DNA from: DASXMT01 sp036521415
Lineage (GTDB): Bacteria > Actinomycetota > Acidimicrobiia > Acidimicrobiales > RAAP-2
DNA: 64,000 bases
Assembly (NCBI GenBank): GCA_036521415.1
Contig: DATDHU010000066.1
Span: 10,928-74,927 of the forward strand
Direction: 5' to 3'
Each line of letters starts with the position of its first letter. The stretch's first letter is position 1. The position numbers and the translations under genes are program-made. The notes beneath the pieces were generated by a model. That model had not been told where the DNA came from. It was given only the letters and a program-made list of their open reading frames with translations, and did not search any database. Positions 52,134-61,384 of the stretch are shown here, one piece after another.

Positions 52134-52417
52134 CCCGTGGCGGAACCGGATTCTGTGGTGTCTCCAAGGGTGGCGGTGTGATTGCGCCCGTGCGCCGCGC
52201 CGGAAGGCAGACGGCACGGGGTTAGGGTGAGGAGGTCAACTTCGGTCCGGTTCGGCCCGCAACCACTCGCGGGTCGCCGCTCTTTCGGCTGACGGGCTCA
52301 ACGATCGACCGGCACGTGCAGCAGTGGTCGGGGTCCAGACCATGAATGCTGAGGTCGACCCGCATGGGTCGCCCTTTGCGGCACGTTCGCCTGCTGGCAC
52401 CGACCGAGAGAGAGCCC

Positions 52418-53458
52418 ATGCCCACCGAGTCCCTGGTTCGTCCTGTTGCGTCGTCGAACCGCGAAGACTTCGCCGAGCTCGCCCGCCGGGTTCGCGATCA
52501 CGGTCTGCTCGGGCGCCGCCGGGGGTACTACGCCGTCAAGATCGCGGCCACGCTCGGAGGATTGGCCCTCCTCGTCGCCGGCGCATTCCTCGTCGGGGAC
52601 AGCTGGTGGAACCTGGGCATCGCTGTGGGCCTGGCCTTCGTTCTCGTCCAGCTGGGATTCATCGGGCACGACGCCGGGCACCGCCAGATCTGTGCCAGCC
52701 GACGGGACAACGACCTGATCGGACTGATCCACGCCAACCTGCTCACCGGGTTCAGCTTCGGCTGGTGGCTGACCAAGCACAACCGTCACCATGCTCACAC
52801 CAACCGCCCGGACAAGGACCCGGACCTTGCCCCCGGCGCGCTGGTCTACACACAGGACCAGGTCCGACGGCGGGGTCGCTTCGGCCGGTCGTTCGCCCGG
52901 ACCCAGGCGCTCTTGCTGCTGCCACTCATGTTTCTCGAGGCCCTGAACCTGCACGTGGCCAGCATCCTGTCGCTCGCCCGCCGCCGGGACCGGGCCGCGC
53001 TGCTCGAGGCCGGACTGCTGGCCCTCCACGGAGGCATCTTCTTCGTCGCGCCGTTCCTGATCCTTTCCCCCGTGCGGGCGGTGACGTTCGTCGTCATCTC
53101 CCAGTCGTTGTTCGGCTTCTACCTGGGCGTCAGTTTCGTCACCAACCACGTCGGCATGCCCACCATGGCCGGCGACGACGAACTGGGGTTCTTGCGCCGT
53201 CAGGTGCTCACCTCCCGCAACCTGTCCGGGCGGTCCCTCACCGGCTTCGTCTTCGGCGGGCTCGACACCCAGATCGAGCACCACCTGTTTCCGGCCATGC
53301 CCCGAGCCAACCTCCGCCGAGCACGCGAGCTCGTCCGCCCCTTCTGCGCCGAACGCCGGATCGACTACGCCGAGCAGAGCCCGTGGCGAGCCTTCCGTGA
53401 CGTGCTCCGCCACCTCCGCTCGACCGGCGCCGGCGGCGCCATCCCCGCCGTCCGCTGA
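52418..53458 (+). CDS. Membrane fatty acid desaturase
   Basis: The 346-residue protein has the three histidine boxes of acyl desaturases: HDAGH, HNRHHAH and QIEHHLF, with four hydrophobic segments between them. The QxxHH third box is typical of front-end or acyl-lipid (DesA3-like) desaturases. It would introduce a double bond into membrane acyl chains using a di-iron centre. ATG 52418 has GAGAGAG upstream. No fused cytochrome b5 domain is seen, so it needs an external electron donor. Confidence 0.94.
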   Translation: MPTESLVRPVASSNREDFAELARRVRDHGLLGRRRGYYAVKIAATLGGLALLVAGAFLVGDSWWNLGIAVGLAFVLVQLGFIGHDAGHRQICASRRDNDLIGLIHANLLTGFSFGWWLTKHNRHHAHTNRPDKDPDLAPGALVYTQDQVRRRGRFGRSFARTQALLLLPLMFLEALNLHVASILSLARRRDRAALLEAGLLALHGGIFFVAPFLILSPVRAVTFVVISQSLFGFYLGVSFVTNHVGMPTMAGDDELGFLRRQVLTSRNLSGRSLTGFVFGGLDTQIEHHLFPAMPRANLRRARELVRPFCAERRIDYAEQSPWRAFRDVLRHLRSTGAGGAIPAVR

Positions 53459-53555
53459 GCGGGGCGGGACCCGAACGATTCCCCCACCCCGCACCCGGTC
53501 GCTGCCCAGTGTGCGGCAGGCGCTCAGCCCAGTCGCTTCGCCCGCCGCCCCACCG

Positions 53556-54911
53556 TCACCATGCCCGGTCGACTGCCGCTTCGGGCATAGGGTCCGTGAG
53601 CAGTTGGCCCGCCTCCTCCACCACGGCGGCTCGGCTCGACAGCAGCGAGGCCAGGGTGGTTCGCCCTCCCTGCGCAAGCCGCGCCGCCTCGACCAGGCCC
53701 CCGATGCGCTGGAGGCGCTCGATGTAATGAACCGTGACGTACCCACTGGCCGGGCCGAATGCCGCCGCCGCCGTGCCCATCAGCGGCCCGAACCGCTTCC
53801 CCACCGCCCGGGCCAGGAGTGCGTAGACAACGGCGAACCCGGTGAGGCACCCGAGGAGCTTGACCGTGGCCCGCATGCCCTCGTTGTCCGGCACCGTGGC
53901 AAGGCGCTTCACCGCCTCGTAGGGGACGATGTGGATGGCGGTGCCCAGGAGCGTTACCGGGGTGGACAGGGCCGCTTGCAGTACCGACCACCCGAGCGCC
54001 ATCCCGAAGTGCGCCCTGCCGGCGCCCGACGCCACCTGGCCGTCGTCCAATCCGAGGAGCGAGAGCTCGCGCTGGTAGCGGGCCAGCGCCGCTCGCAGCC
54101 GCTCCGAACTGCGATCACCTCCGGGCGTCTCGACCGCCGCCGCCAACATCCTGACCAGCTCCTCTCGGCGTTTGAGGCCCACGACCTCGGGCTCTGTCGT
54201 CCCCACCCGCCTGGCTACGATCTCGGCCACGGCTGACAAGTCGGCCACTTCCGCCCAGGACCGGTAGTCGGGGCTGACGACGCGAAGGCGATCGGCGATG
54301 TCCTCGGTCAGGGCCCGGACGGCCGCCGGTGGGTCGGCTCGGTAGAGCGAGGCCCATGCGCTGACTGCCTGCGGTTCCCCCACCCGGACGAGAGCCCGCG
54401 AGCGGAAGCGCGCCTTGGCGTCATAGGAGATCCCGATCGGGACCAGCGCCACGTCGTGGGTGTCGTCGTCGACTGTGGCCTCGAGCGCTATCCGGGCCGC
54501 GCCGGTCCGGAGGGCCTGCAGGCTCGGTGCGTCATGGCTGATGCCCTCGGGGAACACGGCCACCACTCCCCCCGCGCTCAGGATCCGGCGGCTGGTCGAG
54601 AAGGTGGCGCGGTTCTTGGAGGTGGGCTGGCCGTCAGCCGCCCGGTAGGCGGGGACCACGCCGGCCAGCTTCAGCAGCGGCCACAGGGGCGGGATCCTGA
54701 ACAACGTCGACTTGCCCAAGAAGCGGGGATAGCGGCGAAGTGCCACCATCAACAACAACCCGTCGACCAGGCCGTTGCGATGGGCAGCCACCACCACCGT
54801 GGGTGCCCGGGCCGGAAGGGCCTCGGCGTTCTCCACCTCGACGTCCCTGAAGAAGGTGTGCACGAGCGCGCCGGCCAGGGCTCGCATCGTCCGGTCGGCG
54901 GCACGACGCAT
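53556..54911 (-). CDS. PlsC-type acyltransferase with C-terminal membrane-associated domain
   Basis: A 451-residue protein. The N-terminal PlsC domain has VVVAAHRNGLVDGLLL (the HxxxxD catalytic pair) and VAVFPEGISHDAPSLQ (acceptor binding), so it should acylate a glycerophosphate-like substrate. Residues from about 300 on form a second part with hydrophobic stretches (MALGWSVLQAALSTPVTLLG, LGCLTGFAVVYALLARA). Start ATG 54911 is the natural N-terminus; longer TTG 54986 is possible. It is convergent with the desaturase, in keeping with a membrane-lipid neighbourhood. Confidence 0.88.
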   Translation of the reverse strand: MRRAADRTMRALAGALVHTFFRDVEVENAEALPARAPTVVVAAHRNGLVDGLLLMVALRRYPRFLGKSTLFRIPPLWPLLKLAGVVPAYRAADGQPTSKNRATFSTSRRILSAGGVVAVFPEGISHDAPSLQALRTGAARIALEATVDDDTHDVALVPIGISYDAKARFRSRALVRVGEPQAVSAWASLYRADPPAAVRALTEDIADRLRVVSPDYRSWAEVADLSAVAEIVARRVGTTEPEVVGLKRREELVRMLAAAVETPGGDRSSERLRAALARYQRELSLLGLDDGQVASGAGRAHFGMALGWSVLQAALSTPVTLLGTAIHIVPYEAVKRLATVPDNEGMRATVKLLGCLTGFAVVYALLARAVGKRFGPLMGTAAAAFGPASGYVTVHYIERLQRIGGLVEAARLAQGGRTTLASLLSSRAAVVEEAGQLLTDPMPEAAVDRAW

Positions 54912-55000
54912 GGAGGTGATTGTAGGAACAGGCCGCCCCGGCGCGTCGTCCGGTGGTGGGGCGCTCCCCGATCGCCGCACCGGCAAGCAGCGATGATGGG

Positions 55001-55771
55001 GTGGTGTACCGATCCCGCATGGCCTACGGGCCGAGACACGGCCAGGCGGCTGACCTCTGGCTGCCGGATACGCCCGCGGGCCGCCTTCCCGTCGTCGTGC
55101 TCTTCCACGGAGGATTTTGGAAGGGCCCCTACACCAAACGGCTCATGAACCGTTTGGCGGCGGACGTCAGCCGGCGAGGGTGGGCCGCATGCAACGTCGA
55201 GTACCGGCGAGTGGGTCCGCTCGGGAGGGGAGGCGGGTGGCCGGCCACGTTCTCGGACGTGGCCGCGGCGATCGATGCCCTGGGGACGGTTCCCGGGCTG
55301 GACCTCGAGCGCGTGGTCACCTGCGGGCATTCGGCCGGTGGGCACCTGGCACTGTGGGGCGCAGGCAGGCCTCGACTGCCCAGCGACGCCCCCGGAGCGG
55401 AGGTCGAGGTGCGGCCGTCGGCTGCCGTCAGTCTGGCCGGCGTGGTCGACCTGGTGGAGGCGGCCGGGGCTGGGCTGGGCGGCGGCGCCGTCGCAGCCCT
55501 GTTGGGCGGCGCCCCGGACACACTGGCCGAGCGCTACCGGGCCGCCTCGCCGGCCGCCATGGTGCCGCTCGGCCTCCCGCAACTGCTCGTCCACGGGCTG
55601 GCCGACACCACGGTGCCGGCGTCGATGAGCGAGCGCTATGCCATCCGGGCCGCCGCCCTCGGCGATGATGCGACCTACGTCCCGATTCCCGGGGCCGGAC
55701 ACCTGGACATGATCGACCCCGCCGGGGCGGCCTGGAGCACCGTCGTGGGGCACCTGGCCGACTGGTTCTGA
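55001..55771 (+). CDS. Alpha/beta hydrolase (esterase/lipase-like)
   Basis: The product is about 256 residues from GTG 55001 (ATG 55019 is an alternative). Oxyanion motif LFHGGFWKGPYTKRL, nucleophile Ser in CGHSAGGHLALW, Asp in VHGLADTTVP and His in GAGHLDMIDP mark a prolyl-oligopeptidase/BD-FAE-like carboxylesterase. HGGFW is typical of kynurenine-formamidase-like or feruloyl-esterase-like hydrolases. It is divergent from the acyltransferase gene. Confidence 0.9.
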   Translation: MVYRSRMAYGPRHGQAADLWLPDTPAGRLPVVVLFHGGFWKGPYTKRLMNRLAADVSRRGWAACNVEYRRVGPLGRGGGWPATFSDVAAAIDALGTVPGLDLERVVTCGHSAGGHLALWGAGRPRLPSDAPGAEVEVRPSAAVSLAGVVDLVEAAGAGLGGGAVAALLGGAPDTLAERYRAASPAAMVPLGLPQLLVHGLADTTVPASMSERYAIRAAALGDDATYVPIPGAGHLDMIDPAGAAWSTVVGHLADWF

Positions 55772-55855
55772 CCTGGTCGATCGCCCTCCCCCACTCGATC
55801 CGGCCGACGCGAAGGGAGTGCCGGCGGCCGGACGGTCGGGTAGCGTCACGGCAAG

Positions 55856-57073
55856 ATGTCGACGTCGGGGTTGACGGGAGCGAGGTCGGAATCCGGTCAT
55901 GGTCCCCCGGGGGGACGCGAACGCGTGCTCCTGGTGGAGGACGATGTCGGCGACACACTGCTCGTCTGCGAGCAATTGGCCCAGGCGGCCCCCGAGTTCG
56001 AGGTGGTCTCCGTCCAAACACTGTCGGCGGCCGAACAGGCATTGACCTCGACCATCGCCTGCGTGTTGTTCGACCTCGGCCTGCCCGACGCCGAGGGCCT
56101 GGAGGGGCTCCGGTCGATCATCTCGATGGCGCCGGGAACGGCGGTGGTCGTCCTCACCGGATTGGTCGACCGGTCGAAGGGTCCCGACGCTGTCGCCCTC
56201 GGGGCGGAGGATTACCTGGTCAAGGGGCACGTTGACGGAGAAGGCCTGGGCCGCTCGCTTCGCTACGCCATAGCCCGACGGCGAGGAGAGGAGGCATTGC
56301 GCCGGCTCAGCGAAGCAGAGTTCCTGCGATCGGAGAACACCCGGCTCGAGCGCGGGTTGCTGCCCAGGCCCCTGATCACCACCAGCAGGCTGAAGTGGGC
56401 AACTCGCTACCAGCCCGGCGGTGGCCGGGCGCTCCTCGGCGGTGACTTCTTCGACGGCATCGAGTTGCCCGACGGCACGGTCCGTGTGGTGGTCGGTGAT
56501 GTCTGCGGGCACGGCCCGGACGAAGCGGCGCTGGGGGTCGCCATGCGGGTCGCCTGGCGCGCCCTGGTCATCGGCGGGGTTGACCCGGGGGCCATTATGC
56601 CCGCCCTGGAGCGGCTGCTCGAGACGGAGCGCTTCGACGACCAGATCTTCGTCACCCTCTGCGACTTGACTCTTCGGCCCGAGCTGCGGCACGCCCAGGT
56701 CCGACTGGCCGGACACCCCGCTCCCCTGCACCTCGACAGTTCCTCGGCCAAGGACGTCCCGGCACCTCATCGAGGGCCGCCTCTCGGCGTGGTCGAAAAC
56801 GGATCGTGGGAATCACAGGAGATCGAGCTGGGTTCGGCTTGGACGTTGCTCCTGTTCACCGACGGCATCATCGAAGGGCGCACCGGGCCGGGCCGCGAGC
56901 GGCTGGGCGACGATGGCCTGACTGAGCTGTTGGTCCGTCTGGTGCCCGAGGCATCCAAGTTGGGGTTGGTGGCCGAACGACTGGTACACGAGGTGGAAGG
57001 GGCCAATGGAGAGCCGCTGGGCGATGACATAGCCCTCTTTCTGTTGTCCAACGACGAACACTGGTCCGAGTGA
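55856..57073 (+). CDS. Response regulator with PP2C (SpoIIE-type) phosphatase output
   Basis: The 405-residue protein has a receiver domain (residues about 22-140: acidic pair in LLVEDDVGD, phospho-acceptor Asp 73 in LFDLGLPD, Lys 123 in DYLVKG), a short coiled coil and a PPM phosphatase domain (GGDFFDGIEL, VGDVCGHGPDEA, LLLFTDGIIEG, LGDDIALFLL). This is the RsbU/RsbP-like layout, in which phosphorylation switches a phosphatase acting on an anti-anti-sigma factor. The stop overlaps the histidine kinase start as GTGA. Confidence 0.93.
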   Translation: MSTSGLTGARSESGHGPPGGRERVLLVEDDVGDTLLVCEQLAQAAPEFEVVSVQTLSAAEQALTSTIACVLFDLGLPDAEGLEGLRSIISMAPGTAVVVLTGLVDRSKGPDAVALGAEDYLVKGHVDGEGLGRSLRYAIARRRGEEALRRLSEAEFLRSENTRLERGLLPRPLITTSRLKWATRYQPGGGRALLGGDFFDGIELPDGTVRVVVGDVCGHGPDEAALGVAMRVAWRALVIGGVDPGAIMPALERLLETERFDDQIFVTLCDLTLRPELRHAQVRLAGHPAPLHLDSSSAKDVPAPHRGPPLGVVENGSWESQEIELGSAWTLLLFTDGIIEGRTGPGRERLGDDGLTELLVRLVPEASKLGLVAERLVHEVEGANGEPLGDDIALFLLSNDEHWSE

Positions 57074-58641
57074 CGGTGGCGGGGGTCCCTCCGCGGGACC
57101 ACCGACAACCCACCCGGTTGAGGGGGTTGACCCTCCGTGGGCGCCTCAGGGCGGTGTTCTTCGTGGCCATGGCGCTGTTGGTGGTGGCGCTGGCCATCAG
57201 CGCGCTCTCCTTTAGCCGGCTCCTCGATGGCCGGAGCACGCTGTTCGACCAGATCGACCCGGCCCGACTGGCGTCCGAGCAATTGCTGGTCGCCCTGCTC
57301 AACCAGGAAACCGGCGTTCGCGGATACGTGCTGACCGGCCAGCCGTCCTTCTTGCAGCCCTTCGCCCAGGGAGTCCCCGCCCAGCAGGCGGCCTCGGCCC
57401 AGCTGGACGACCTCCTGTCCGGCCAACCGGGCCTGCTCGCCTCGGCTCGGGAGGCCGAGGAGCGAGGAGTGGCATGGCAGACCGGATTCGCCAAGCCGGC
57501 GGTCATCGCCACCGCGGCCGGCAACAAGGCCTACGCCTCGGATATCGCTCTGCAACGCTCCAAAGAGCTCTTCGACAGCTTCCGGGCAGCCAGGCAGCGC
57601 CTCAACAATGCCTTGGCCCGAACCGGACGGGATGCCGCCGCACGGCTCAATGACAGCACCCTTCAGCTCGAGATTGTCCTGGCGGCGGCGGCGGCGCTGG
57701 CCGTGTTGGCCGGGCTGATCGGGCAACGGTTGCTCCGGCTGTGGGTGACCGAGCCCCTGTTGAGCATCGGTGGCGACGCCCGTCAGGTGGCCGACGGCGA
57801 CCTCGGCCACGTCGTCACCCCGACCGGACCGCCCGAATTCCGGCGACTGGCCGGCGACTCCGAGGCCATGCGTCTACGGATCGTCGGCGAAGTGGATGAG
57901 ATCGAACGGGCCCGGGCAGAGTTGGTGAGCCGCAACACCGAGCTGGCCCGTTCGAACGCCGAGCTCGAACAGTTCGCCTACGTCGCCTCCCACGACCTGC
58001 AGGAGCCGCTGCGCAAGGTCACCAGCTTCTGCCAACTACTCCAGCAGCGTTACCAGGACCAACTCGACGACCGGGGCAGTCAGTACATCGAGTTCGCCGT
58101 GGACGGGGCCAAGCGGATGCAGGGGCTCATCAATGACCTCTTGGCCTTCTCCCGGGTGGGACGGACGACGGAACACTTCGCCGCCGTCGACCTCGGCACG
58201 TGCGTCGTCGCCGCGGTGAAGAGCCTGGGCACCGCCGTCGAGGAATCCGGGGCGACCGTCACCGCGAACCCGTTGCCCGTGGTGACGGGCGACAGCGGTC
58301 TGCTCATCAGCGTCTTCCAGAACCTGATCGGCAACGCGATCAAGTTCCGCTCCGAGGCTGCACCCGAGGTCAGGATCGAGGGGGTGCGGGATGACTCGTC
58401 TTGGCTCCTCTCGGTCACCGACAACGGGATCGGCATCGAGCCCCGCTTCGCCGAGCGAGTATTCGTCATTTTTCAACGCCTACACTCCCGGGAGACCTAC
58501 GCAGGGACCGGGATCGGCCTGGCCCTGTGCCGGAAGATCATCGAGTTCCACGGCGGCACCATCTGGCTCGACACCGACCGCTTTCCTGGAACCCGTATCT
58601 GGTTCACACTGCCTGCCACCCGAGGAGGGCCAACGCCATGA
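57070..58641 (+). CDS. CHASE3-HAMP sensor histidine kinase
   Basis: A 523-residue membrane kinase: TM1 about 29-47 (VFFVAMALLVVALAISALS), an extracytoplasmic CHASE3-like helical domain (about 55-185, with NQETGVRGYVLTGQPSFLQPF split by short loops), TM2 about 201-218, HAMP, then the phosphoacceptor His 308 in ASHDLQEPLRKV. N-box FQNLIGNAIKF and G-box DNGIGIEP/GTGIGLALC form the ATPase. The DLQEPLRK H-box is of the phytochrome-like class that pairs with small Rcp1-type receivers, such as the one encoded next. GTG start overlaps the phosphatase gene stop. Confidence 0.94.
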   Translation: MTVAGVPPRDHRQPTRLRGLTLRGRLRAVFFVAMALLVVALAISALSFSRLLDGRSTLFDQIDPARLASEQLLVALLNQETGVRGYVLTGQPSFLQPFAQGVPAQQAASAQLDDLLSGQPGLLASAREAEERGVAWQTGFAKPAVIATAAGNKAYASDIALQRSKELFDSFRAARQRLNNALARTGRDAAARLNDSTLQLEIVLAAAAALAVLAGLIGQRLLRLWVTEPLLSIGGDARQVADGDLGHVVTPTGPPEFRRLAGDSEAMRLRIVGEVDEIERARAELVSRNTELARSNAELEQFAYVASHDLQEPLRKVTSFCQLLQQRYQDQLDDRGSQYIEFAVDGAKRMQGLINDLLAFSRVGRTTEHFAAVDLGTCVVAAVKSLGTAVEESGATVTANPLPVVTGDSGLLISVFQNLIGNAIKFRSEAAPEVRIEGVRDDSSWLLSVTDNGIGIEPRFAERVFVIFQRLHSRETYAGTGIGLALCRKIIEFHGGTIWLDTDRFPGTRIWFTLPATRGGPTP

Positions 58642-59084
58642 ACGTCATCGATGAGACCACCCCGATCGAGGTGCTCGTCGTAGAGGACGATCCCGGCGAT
58701 GTCCTCATGACTCGCGAAGCGCTGGCCGGCAGCAAACTGGTACACAACCTCCATGTCGTCGACAACGGCGAACTGGCCATCGATTTCCTGATGAGCCGGG
58801 GGGAGTACGAAAGCGCTCCCCGACCCGACCTCGTGCTGTTGGACCTCAATCTGCCCCGGCTCGACGGCCGGGAGGTCCTGGCTCGGATCAAGGCCGACCA
58901 GTCGCTTCGCCAGATTCCCGTCGTCGTTCTCACCACCTCGGATGCCGAGGAAGACGTACTGCGCAGCTACGACCTCCACGCAAACGCCTACGTCACCAAG
59001 CCGGTCGAGTTCGAGGCATTCATCGGCGTCGTCCGCCAGATCGACAATTTCTTCCTCTCTGTCGTCCGGCTCCCCAGGCACTGA
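58638..59084 (+). CDS. Rcp1-type single-domain response regulator
   Basis: A stand-alone 148-residue receiver: VLVVEDDPGDVLM (Asp 17/18), LVLLDLNLPRLDG (phospho-acceptor Asp 69), VVVLTTSDAEEDV (Thr 99/100) and AYVTKPVEF (Lys 121). The VDNGELAIDFLMSRGEY segment is typical of Rcp1 receivers that serve phytochrome-class kinases. With no output domain, it probably passes phosphate on or competes with the receiver-PP2C protein. ATG overlaps the kinase stop as ATGA. Confidence 0.95.
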   Translation: MNVIDETTPIEVLVVEDDPGDVLMTREALAGSKLVHNLHVVDNGELAIDFLMSRGEYESAPRPDLVLLDLNLPRLDGREVLARIKADQSLRQIPVVVLTTSDAEEDVLRSYDLHANAYVTKPVEFEAFIGVVRQIDNFFLSVVRLPRH

Positions 59085-59114
59085 CTCCCAAGTCTTCAAC
59101 GGCCCATCTCGCCC

Positions 59115-59140
59115 GTTTGGGCCTACGCCGGGAGGGGTAC
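59115..59140 (+). promoter_or_regulatory. Candidate sigma-B-type (general stress) promoter
   Basis: GTTTGG at 59115-59120 and GGGTAC at 59135-59140 are separated by 14 bases, fitting the GTTT-N(14-16)-GGGTA(T/C) pattern of sigma-B/SigF-type promoters. It lies about 98 bases before the small gene at 59238, among genes for PP2C phosphatases and an RsbW-like ATPase that normally control such sigma factors. The gap before the start codon is longish, so this is a prediction. Confidence 0.45.
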
Positions 59141-59237
59141 CCCCAACCAAGACGTACAGGGGCACGGGTGGGCGTGACCTGGGCGGATAGGTTCGACTAG
59201 TAGTCGCCGAGCACGACGAGCCAAACAGGAGGACGCC

Positions 59238-59459
59238 ATGAGTGATGACCGGACGGTGCCGTCTGACGCCACAGACGCGGCGGAGCGGGTCGACGAAGAG
59301 TCGGCCCACGAGCCCGACCGGCTGACCACGCCCGAAGAGGAGACCGCAGCCGACGAGGCTCGCGACCGGTTCGCTGGAGACGAGGCACAGGCGGCCGAGC
59401 ACTACAGGGACATGGCCAAAAAGGGGGCCAAGGCAAAAGGTGAAGGGCGGATCTCGTAG
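59238..59459 (+). CDS. Small conserved hydrophilic protein, possible stress protein
   Basis: A 73-residue, highly charged protein with an excellent AGGAGG ribosome site. It contains HEPDRLTTPEEETAADEA, AAEHYRDMAKKGAKAKGEGRI and no hydrophobic segment, so is likely disordered or helical. Similar short proteins with the EPDRxPTxEEE and MAxxGAxxxGEGRI patterns occur across actinobacteria; I know no function. The sigma-B-like sequence upstream would make it a general stress gene. Confidence 0.8.
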   Translation: MSDDRTVPSDATDAAERVDEESAHEPDRLTTPEEETAADEARDRFAGDEAQAAEHYRDMAKKGAKAKGEGRIS

Positions 59460-59490
59460 ATGGCCTTCTTCGGGCGCGAGCGGTACAGCT

Positions 59491-60120
59491 TCACCGCACC
59501 CCAAGGGGCCGGAACTGCATGCTGATGCGGGGCCCGACCGGGCGCGAGGTCTTGGGGATGGCGTGCTCCCACGTCCGCTGGCACGATCCGCCCATGACCA
59601 CGAGGTCGCCGCTGCCCAGCTCGTAGCGCAGGGCTCGACCTCCGCCTCGGGGCCGGAGCAGCAGACGGCGGGTGGAGCCGATGGAGACGATGGCCACCAG
59701 GGTGTCCTCGGTGGCCCCCCGGCCGATCCGGTCCCCGTGGAATGCGACACTGTCCCGGCCGTCGCGGTAGAGGCACAGTCCGGCAGTGGCGAACGGGCCG
59801 CCCGCCTCGTTGCGGTAGGACTCGACCAGCGCCTCCCTGATCTCTTCCAGGGCAGGGTGGGGAAGGTCATCGCTCTCGCCGTAAAAGCTCATCAGCCGGG
59901 GAACGTCCACCACCCGGTCGTACATCGGCCGCCGCTCGGCCCGCCACGGCACGGTGTGCAGGAGCTGGTCGAACAGCGCGTCGGCACCGGCCAACCAGTC
60001 ACGTCCGATATCGATCCAGGCCCCCTGGTCAAGGTCGGTCCGGGGCAGCCTCGTTCCCGGCGAACGGGGCCCCACGCGCTCCCCGTGGTCGAACAACGAG
60101 CCTTGCAACACCACCATCAC
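59491..60120 (-). CDS. AlkB-like 2-oxoglutarate/Fe(II) dioxygenase
   Basis: The 209-residue protein carries YRDGRDSVAFHGDRIGRG (HxD iron ligands and AlkB nucleotide-flipping strands), SIGSTRRLLLRPRGGG, GDLVVMGGSCQRTWEHAIPK (distal His) and RISMQFR (2-oxoglutarate Arg). It should remove alkyl adducts from nucleic acid bases oxidatively. It starts at ATG 60120 or one codon later and stands alone between convergent and same-strand neighbours. Confidence 0.93.
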   Translation of the reverse strand: MMVVLQGSLFDHGERVGPRSPGTRLPRTDLDQGAWIDIGRDWLAGADALFDQLLHTVPWRAERRPMYDRVVDVPRLMSFYGESDDLPHPALEEIREALVESYRNEAGGPFATAGLCLYRDGRDSVAFHGDRIGRGATEDTLVAIVSIGSTRRLLLRPRGGGRALRYELGSGDLVVMGGSCQRTWEHAIPKTSRPVGPRISMQFRPLGVR

Positions 60121-60181
60121 CGCTCAGGTTACCAGTGACGAACATATGTTCGGCCTCGGGACGGCGCCCCGAGTGACGCGG

Positions 60182-61363
60182 TCAGCGTTCGGGTGCCCTT
60201 CCTTCCCAGCGGACCAGGACCATGGAGGCGTCGTCTCGGAGCTCGGTGATGTTGTGGTCGAGGACTGCTCGCACCACGCGCCGGACGGCGTCGCCGGCAC
60301 TGAGGCCTTGCGAGATCACCTGTCCGGTGAGGTCGGCCAACCGTTCGGCGCCGAACTCGTCACCCCCGGGGGCTCGTGCGTCGACCACGCCGTCGGTGTA
60401 GAAGAGCACGCCGTCGCCCGGCTCGAGTGTCTCGGTGGCCATGTCCGGCTCACCGGCCCCGAGTCCCCAGGGCACAGTGGGAGGACAATGGAGCTCACCG
60501 ATCACCCGGTTGTCCCGGATCAGCATGGGGAGCGGGTGACCGGCATTGACCCAGGTCAGCGTGCCCGACTGGCGCTCGAGCCGAGCCAGCTGCCCGGTGG
60601 CGAAGGCCTCTCCGCCGAACCGGGCGTCCAAGGTGGCCTCGAGACTGGCATGCATGTGCCCCAGGGTCGATCCCTCTCGGCGGTCGTGGCGGTAGGTCCC
60701 GACGGTCAGGGCGGCGACCATGGCCGAGCGCACGCCGTGCCCCATGGCGTCGAAGATCGCCACGTCCAGAGCGGGCCCGTTCACGGCATAGTCGAAGGCG
60801 TCGCCCCCGACGTCGTAGGCCGGCTCGAGCATGCCGGCGACCGAGACGTCCGGCAGGCCCAACACCAACGGAGGAAGTAGCTCCCACTGCATGCTGGCAG
60901 CCAGGCTCATGGGCTTCCGCTGCTGGTGAAGCCTGAAGGCATCGGTGGTCCGGTTCTGGGCGGCCATCAGGACCCCGGCGAAGAGGCCGAGCTCCTCGCA
61001 GGCCAGCACGGATCGGGCGTCGCCGTGGGGCACGGTCACGGCGAGCACCCCGGTCGGCGTCGACCCGGCGACCACCGGAACCCAGACCCGGACTCCTTCG
61101 GCCCGGTCGACCGTCACCGGTGACTGCGTGGTGAACGCCCTGCCGGCCACCGTGGTGGCCACCCCTTGTGGCTCAGGCACCTCCACGTGGGTCAGTTCGT
61201 CGGGCAGGGGGACAAGCTGCACCTGCTCCACGTCGACGACGTAGACGACGATGTCGGTGGCCCCCAGTTCCTCCACTGCCGCCGCCACCAGCGCCGCCAC
61301 GGAAGCCGGGTCGGTCGTGCCCGTCGCCCGGAGGCCGGCACCGATGTCCACGGGCGACGGCAT
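60182..61363 (-). CDS. GAF-PP2C (SpoIIE-type) serine phosphatase
   Basis: The protein is 393 residues from ATG 61363 (400 from GTG 61384). The first 150 residues look like a GAF sensor (ELGATDIVVYVVDVEQVQLV, AGVRVWVPVVAGSTPTGVLA-like strands). The rest is a PPM phosphatase: VGGDAFDYAV, IFDAMGHGVRSAMVA, TWVNAGHPLPML, LFYTDGVVDARAPGG and LRDDASMVLVRW, with the metal-binding Asp residues in place. It likely dephosphorylates an anti-anti-sigma factor. It is divergent from the broken RsbW-like gene. Confidence 0.93.
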   Translation of the reverse strand: MPSPVDIGAGLRATGTTDPASVAALVAAAVEELGATDIVVYVVDVEQVQLVPLPDELTHVEVPEPQGVATTVAGRAFTTQSPVTVDRAEGVRVWVPVVAGSTPTGVLAVTVPHGDARSVLACEELGLFAGVLMAAQNRTTDAFRLHQQRKPMSLAASMQWELLPPLVLGLPDVSVAGMLEPAYDVGGDAFDYAVNGPALDVAIFDAMGHGVRSAMVAALTVGTYRHDRREGSTLGHMHASLEATLDARFGGEAFATGQLARLERQSGTLTWVNAGHPLPMLIRDNRVIGELHCPPTVPWGLGAGEPDMATETLEPGDGVLFYTDGVVDARAPGGDEFGAERLADLTGQVISQGLSAGDAVRRVVRAVLDHNITELRDDASMVLVRWEGRAPER

Positions 61364-61384
61364 GGGCTCAGTGTACTGGGGCAC

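Noticed and set aside
52222..52425. Minus-strand 67-codon frame with clustered cysteines upstream of the desaturase
   Set aside because: It overlaps the desaturase start region antisense, is Arg/Pro/Ser-rich and has no convincing ribosome site.
54749..56770. Open frame of 673 codons on the minus strand
   Set aside because: It is antisense to the hydrolase and receiver-phosphatase genes, whose catalytic motifs are complete.
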